Positions 61,316-64,000 of a stretch of DNA of 64,000 bases are shown one piece after another. Numbering within the stretch: the first letter of the stretch is position 1; each line of letters begins with the position of its first letter. A program made the position numbers and the translations under genes. Source of the stretch: Sediminibacterium sp. FEMGT703S (GTDB lineage Bacteria > Bacteroidota > Bacteroidia > Chitinophagales > Chitinophagaceae); the NCBI GenBank assembly GCA_002786355.1, contig PGCO01000013.1, forward strand, positions 1 to 64,000, written 5' to 3'. The notes under the pieces were generated by a model. The model was not told the origin of the DNA. It saw nothing but the letters and a program-made list of their open reading frames with translations, and ran no database searches.

Positions 61316-61966
61316 ATGAAAAGATTGATTTTACCTTTTTTGATCATATTTATCGGCATTGGATTGATGCAAAAGGCAAATGCACAACAAAACAATCCCT
61401 ACAGAGATTCAATCGTTCAGTTATATGGGGTGATCATGACCGCGGATAGTTTAAGGGGTATCCCTTCTGCCTCTGTAATTGTTGAAGGGAAAGGTCGTGG
61501 TACTATTACGAGTTATGATGGGGTATTCTCTATTGCAGTAATGAAAGGAGATAGAATTACATTTAGTAGCGTAGGATTCAAAAATAATAGCATTCAAATT
61601 CCACTCAATTTAGAGAGCAATCAATACAGTGTGATTCAATTATTGGTTAGTGATACTGCTTATTTGCCAGCTACTATCTTAAAGCCAAGACCTACTCGAG
61701 AGCAATTTGAACGAGATTTTTTAAATAATCGATTCCCAGACGATGCTTATGAAATTGCCCGTAAAAATACGGATGAAGCTACTCGTAGAATTTTATTGAA
61801 CAGTTTACCTGCTGATGGAAGAGAGGCAGTTAATTTTCAATTAAGACAACAGACCAATAAATATTATTATGCAGGTCAAGTGCCTCCTATGAATATTATG
61901 AATCCTGCCGCATGGGCAGATTTTATTACCGCTTGGAAACGGGGTGATTTCAAAAGAAAAAAATAA
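61316..61966 (+). CDS. Secreted carboxypeptidase-regulatory-like protein
   Basis: A 216-aa exported protein. The signal peptide (MKRLILPFLIIFIGIGLMQK...ANAQQ) ends near residue 24. VQLYGVIMTADSLRGIPSASVIVEGKGRGTITSYDGVFSIAVMKGD forms the carboxypeptidase-regulatory-like beta sandwich (about 35-105). The C-terminal half (about 115-216) is charged and helical, with LKPRPTREQFERDFLNN, and unassigned. It is followed 6 bp later by the 3-hydroxybutyryl-CoA dehydrogenase gene, so the two are probably one transcript, although a functional link is not obvious. Confidence 0.8.
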   Translation: MKRLILPFLIIFIGIGLMQKANAQQNNPYRDSIVQLYGVIMTADSLRGIPSASVIVEGKGRGTITSYDGVFSIAVMKGDRITFSSVGFKNNSIQIPLNLESNQYSVIQLLVSDTAYLPATILKPRPTREQFERDFLNNRFPDDAYEIARKNTDEATRRILLNSLPADGREAVNFQLRQQTNKYYYAGQVPPMNIMNPAAWADFITAWKRGDFKRKK

Positions 61967-61972
61967 TTCACT

Positions 61973-62869
61973 ATGTCTATATTTAATGTTTCTGTAATTG
62001 GAGCAGGTACCATGGGTAATGGTATTGCGCATGTATTTGCACAAAAAGGGTTCAAAGTGACATTGGTAGATGTGCAGCCTGTGCAATTAGAAAAAGCTTT
62101 GGCTACAATTGGCAAGAATTTGGATAGAATGGTTGCTAAAGGAACTATCAGTCCCGAAGAAAAAAATGATACCCTCGCTAATATTAGCACCCACACTTCT
62201 ATTGGTGGAGGTGTTGCTGCTGCTGATTTAGTAGTGGAAGCTGCTACAGAAAACATTGAATTGAAATTAAAAATATTTGGTGAGATAGATGCCGCTGCTC
62301 CATCTAATGCCATACTCGCTAGTAATACTTCTTCTATTTCTATTACTAAAATTGCTGCTGCTACCAATCGTCCCAATAAAGTAATTGGAATGCATTTTAT
62401 GAACCCGGTTCCTGTCATGAAATTGGTAGAAATCATCAATGGATATGCTACAGATGCTACTGTTACGGAAACTATTGTAGCATTAAGCAAACAGTTGGGC
62501 AAAGTACCTTCTGTTGTAAATGATTATCCAGGATTTATTGCTAATAAAGTATTGATGCCCATGATTAATGAAGCCATCTATTCTTTATACGAAGGCATTG
62601 CAGATGTTGAATCCATTGACACAATCATGAAACTTGGAATGGCCCATCCGATGGGACCTTTACAATTAGCAGACTTTATTGGATTAGACGTATGCTTGAG
62701 CATCATGAATGTATTGTATAATGGATATGGCAATCCTAAATATGCTCCTTGTCCTTTATTAGTCAATATGGTAACCGCCCGAAAATTAGGAGTGAAATCT
62801 GGTGAAGGATTTTACGTTTATACCCCTGGTTCAAAGGAATTGGTTGTAAGCCCAAACTTTAAAAAATAG
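61973..62869 (+). CDS. hbd: 3-Hydroxybutyryl-CoA dehydrogenase
   Basis: A 298-aa NAD(P)-dependent oxidoreductase of acyl-CoA metabolism, interconverting 3-hydroxybutyryl-CoA and acetoacetyl-CoA. Rossmann GAGTMGNGIAH (10-20) and VTLVDVQ are followed by EAATENIELKLKIF, SNTSSISITKIAA and IGMHFMNPVPVMKLVEII with the catalytic His. VVNDYPGFIANKVLMPMINEA, MGPLQLADFIGLDVCLSIM and KSGEGFYVYTPG complete the domain. It may serve fatty-acid degradation, polyhydroxybutyrate or phenylacetate pathways; the neighbours do not decide. Confidence 0.94.
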   Translation: MSIFNVSVIGAGTMGNGIAHVFAQKGFKVTLVDVQPVQLEKALATIGKNLDRMVAKGTISPEEKNDTLANISTHTSIGGGVAAADLVVEAATENIELKLKIFGEIDAAAPSNAILASNTSSISITKIAAATNRPNKVIGMHFMNPVPVMKLVEIINGYATDATVTETIVALSKQLGKVPSVVNDYPGFIANKVLMPMINEAIYSLYEGIADVESIDTIMKLGMAHPMGPLQLADFIGLDVCLSIMNVLYNGYGNPKYAPCPLLVNMVTARKLGVKSGEGFYVYTPGSKELVVSPNFKK

Positions 62870-62876
62870 TACACTT

Positions 62877-63767
62877 TTATAGCGAGTTCCCAAATGCAAT
62901 CAGGTAAATGGCAATAGCAGATAATGCTATTCCAGTCCAATTGATAATTGATAGTTTTTCTTTAAAAAGAAGGGCTGCTACCAGCGTACTGAATAATACA
63001 ATACCCATATTATTCACTGGTAAGCTTGCACTGGTTTCCCATGGACTATCTTGAAGAAAATGAACCAAACACCAGATAGAAAAATAATTTGGGATACCGA
63101 TGCATATACCAGCAATCACTTGATTGAATTTAAAAACCAATTGTTTTTTCCAATATTGAAAAATTAAGACTAGGGAACCTATAGATGCTGCAGAGAAAAA
63201 TCCTGAAATCAAAAAAGCATTATTGGTCTCTTTAGTTACATAAGTTTGTTGCACATGATTAATTAATGCGTCTAAAAATCCACTTCCTATAAATACTAAC
63301 AAAGGCAATAATATTTTTTGAAACATGGGAATTGGCTGAGTATTTCCCGATTCATTTTTTTGCGGGTAACAGGTAAATATGACTGCAATTAAGGCTAATG
63401 AGATACCTACTATTTCCCAGCCCACCACTTGTTCGTTGTATAATACAATGGTCAAAATAACTGGAATAATTAAAGATAATTTATTAGCAACAGATGCCAC
63501 TGCAACGCCCAGTTTTTGAGCGGTTATCCCTATCAAATTAAAACTAGTAATAAAGAGCAATCCCATGATCATTGCCCACCTAAACCAAGGCGTAGTAACC
63601 GATTCAGCCTGAATAGGGAATGCACCGTTTACGATAGAACCGGTAATAACACAAGTTATATAATTGAATACGATAGCGGGAAATACCGGTATATTGAATT
63701 TGCCACAAACCTTAAAAGAGAGTAATAAATAGCTGGTTAAAACTATGCTGCCTAATAAAAAAATCAT
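62877..63767 (-). CDS. EamA-family transporter (DMT superfamily)
   Basis: A 296-aa permease with about ten helices in two EamA-like halves. WFRWAMIMGLLFITSFNLIGITAQKLGVAVASVANKLSLIIPVIL and the second half, LPVNNMGIVLFSTLVAALLFKEKLSIINWTGIALSAIAIYLI, show the drug/metabolite-transporter pattern. The substrate is unknown. Its start is 2 bp after the ribD stop, so it is probably in the ribD transcript, which raises the possibility of a flavin or precursor transporter. Confidence 0.88.
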   Translation of the reverse strand: MIFLLGSIVLTSYLLLSFKVCGKFNIPVFPAIVFNYITCVITGSIVNGAFPIQAESVTTPWFRWAMIMGLLFITSFNLIGITAQKLGVAVASVANKLSLIIPVILTIVLYNEQVVGWEIVGISLALIAVIFTCYPQKNESGNTQPIPMFQKILLPLLVFIGSGFLDALINHVQQTYVTKETNNAFLISGFFSAASIGSLVLIFQYWKKQLVFKFNQVIAGICIGIPNYFSIWCLVHFLQDSPWETSASLPVNNMGIVLFSTLVAALLFKEKLSIINWTGIALSAIAIYLIAFGNSL

Positions 63768-63769
63768 AA

Positions 63770-64000
63770 TTAATTCCGCTTAAAATATTGAATAATATCT
63801 GTACCTACTTTTGCTTCATTCATCAACTGCTCATTAAATAAATGGGGTGCTTGAATTACATATTCATAGTTGGTTCCTATTGCATGACTAGCTTTTATAA
63901 CTCTTGCTTCATCCCATAATGCTTGGTTAATAAAGCTTTGCAACAGCTTTGCTCCTCCCTCAACTAAAATACTTTGTACTTGATGCTCATATGCGTATGC
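63770..64000 (-). CDS. ribD: RibD reductase domain, 3' end (truncated by window)
   Basis: The last 76 codons of a gene that runs off the window edge. The translation includes SILVEGGAKLLQSFINQALWDEARV and ends TDIIQYFKRN. The SILVEGGAxLLxSF block is the C-terminal reductase domain of RibD, which deaminates and reduces the riboflavin pyrimidine intermediate. The deaminase half lies beyond 64000. The EamA transporter gene follows after 2 bp. Confidence 0.9.
   Translation of the reverse strand, partial: AYAYEHQVQSILVEGGAKLLQSFINQALWDEARVIKASHAIGTNYEYVIQAPHLFNEQLMNEAKVGTDIIQYFKRN

Noticed and set aside
61876-62502. 208-aa minus-strand ORF
   Set aside because: Antisense shadow of the 3-hydroxybutyryl-CoA dehydrogenase gene, whose motifs are complete in the other strand.
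1-64000. tRNA, rRNA, CRISPR, insertion sequence or phage genes
   Set aside because: No cloverleaf-like sequences in the gaps, no repeat-spacer arrays, no transposase or integrase motifs among the genes.

Overview
The window looks like a chromosomal stretch of an AT-rich member of the Bacteroidota, most likely family Chitinophagaceae. Taxonomy is inferred from gene content (CcmC/CcmD, head-GIN and carboxypeptidase-regulatory-like proteins, OprO/P porin, BlaI/M56 pair, GLUD-type glutamate dehydrogenase, MetX with MetZ, PdeM helicase pair) and from promoter style. At least nine gene starts are preceded by the Bacteroidota -7 element TAnnTTTG, usually followed by C. Coding density is very high, no intergenic gap exceeds 300 bp, and I see no rRNA, tRNA, CRISPR array, phage or insertion sequence.

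Layout. 1-1550: 3' part of an outer-membrane beta-barrel gene, more AT-rich than the rest and apparently interrupted by a frameshift at a T7 run. 1.6-8.9 kb: glutamate dehydrogenase, cytochrome c maturation (ccmC, ccmD), queA, small membrane and unknown proteins, and the gluconate permease gntP. 8.9-13.8 kb: a gluconokinase/6-phosphogluconate dehydrogenase fusion joined to gntP and lysC, then an Ldh-family dehydrogenase and ssb. 14-20.3 kb: mnmA, an RsmB/NOP methyltransferase, sucB and sucA. 20.5-25.2 kb: rpsT, a two-component system with a head-GIN lipoprotein, and guaA. 25.2-31.4 kb: a periplasmic binding protein, a hidden DUF2256 gene, a ligase-associated DEXH helicase, PdeM, a histone-deacetylase-like hydrolase and a LexA-like XRE-S24 repressor. 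31.5-39 kb: M14 peptidase, surE, a small membrane protein, an inverted blaI/M56 island, lpxB and a hidden small membrane gene. 39-46.6 kb: penicillin acylase, divergent metX/metZ, a Ca2+ P-type ATPase, a coiled-coil lipoprotein and CsbD. 46.7-54.2 kb: DUF4199, TRIC channel, DoxX, SbtA-like bicarbonate permease with a divergent LysR regulator, YozG-like HTH with DUF2975, pentapeptide protein, YdeI-like protein, OprO/P porin and phhB. 54.3-64 kb: MFS symporter with Gfo/Idh/MocA oxidoreductase, cmk, GDPD, PaiB, porin, mrp, a regulatory-domain protein, 3-hydroxybutyryl-CoA dehydrogenase, EamA transporter and the 3' end of ribD.

How the genes work together. GntP plus the fused kinase/dehydrogenase forms a compact gluconate-to-ribulose-5-phosphate route. 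SucA and SucB carry out the first steps of 2-oxoglutarate oxidation, and glutamate dehydrogenase links 2-oxoglutarate to nitrogen metabolism. MetX and MetZ make homocysteine from homoserine, and LysC feeds that branch.

The most unusual item is the M56 island at 34300-37746. It encodes a BlaR1-like membrane protease fused to a zinc amidase, two plug-like segments and a TonB C-terminal domain, paired with a BlaI repressor. In front of it sit three 16-bp dyads at exact 20-bp spacing, shared with lpxB. I read this as a candidate cell-envelope damage sensor and remodelling system. The gntK-gnd fusion, a 22-bp perfect palindrome upstream of the MFS operon, and the frequent overlap of convergent genes also deserve attention. 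All function calls rest on reading motifs by eye; no database search was run.
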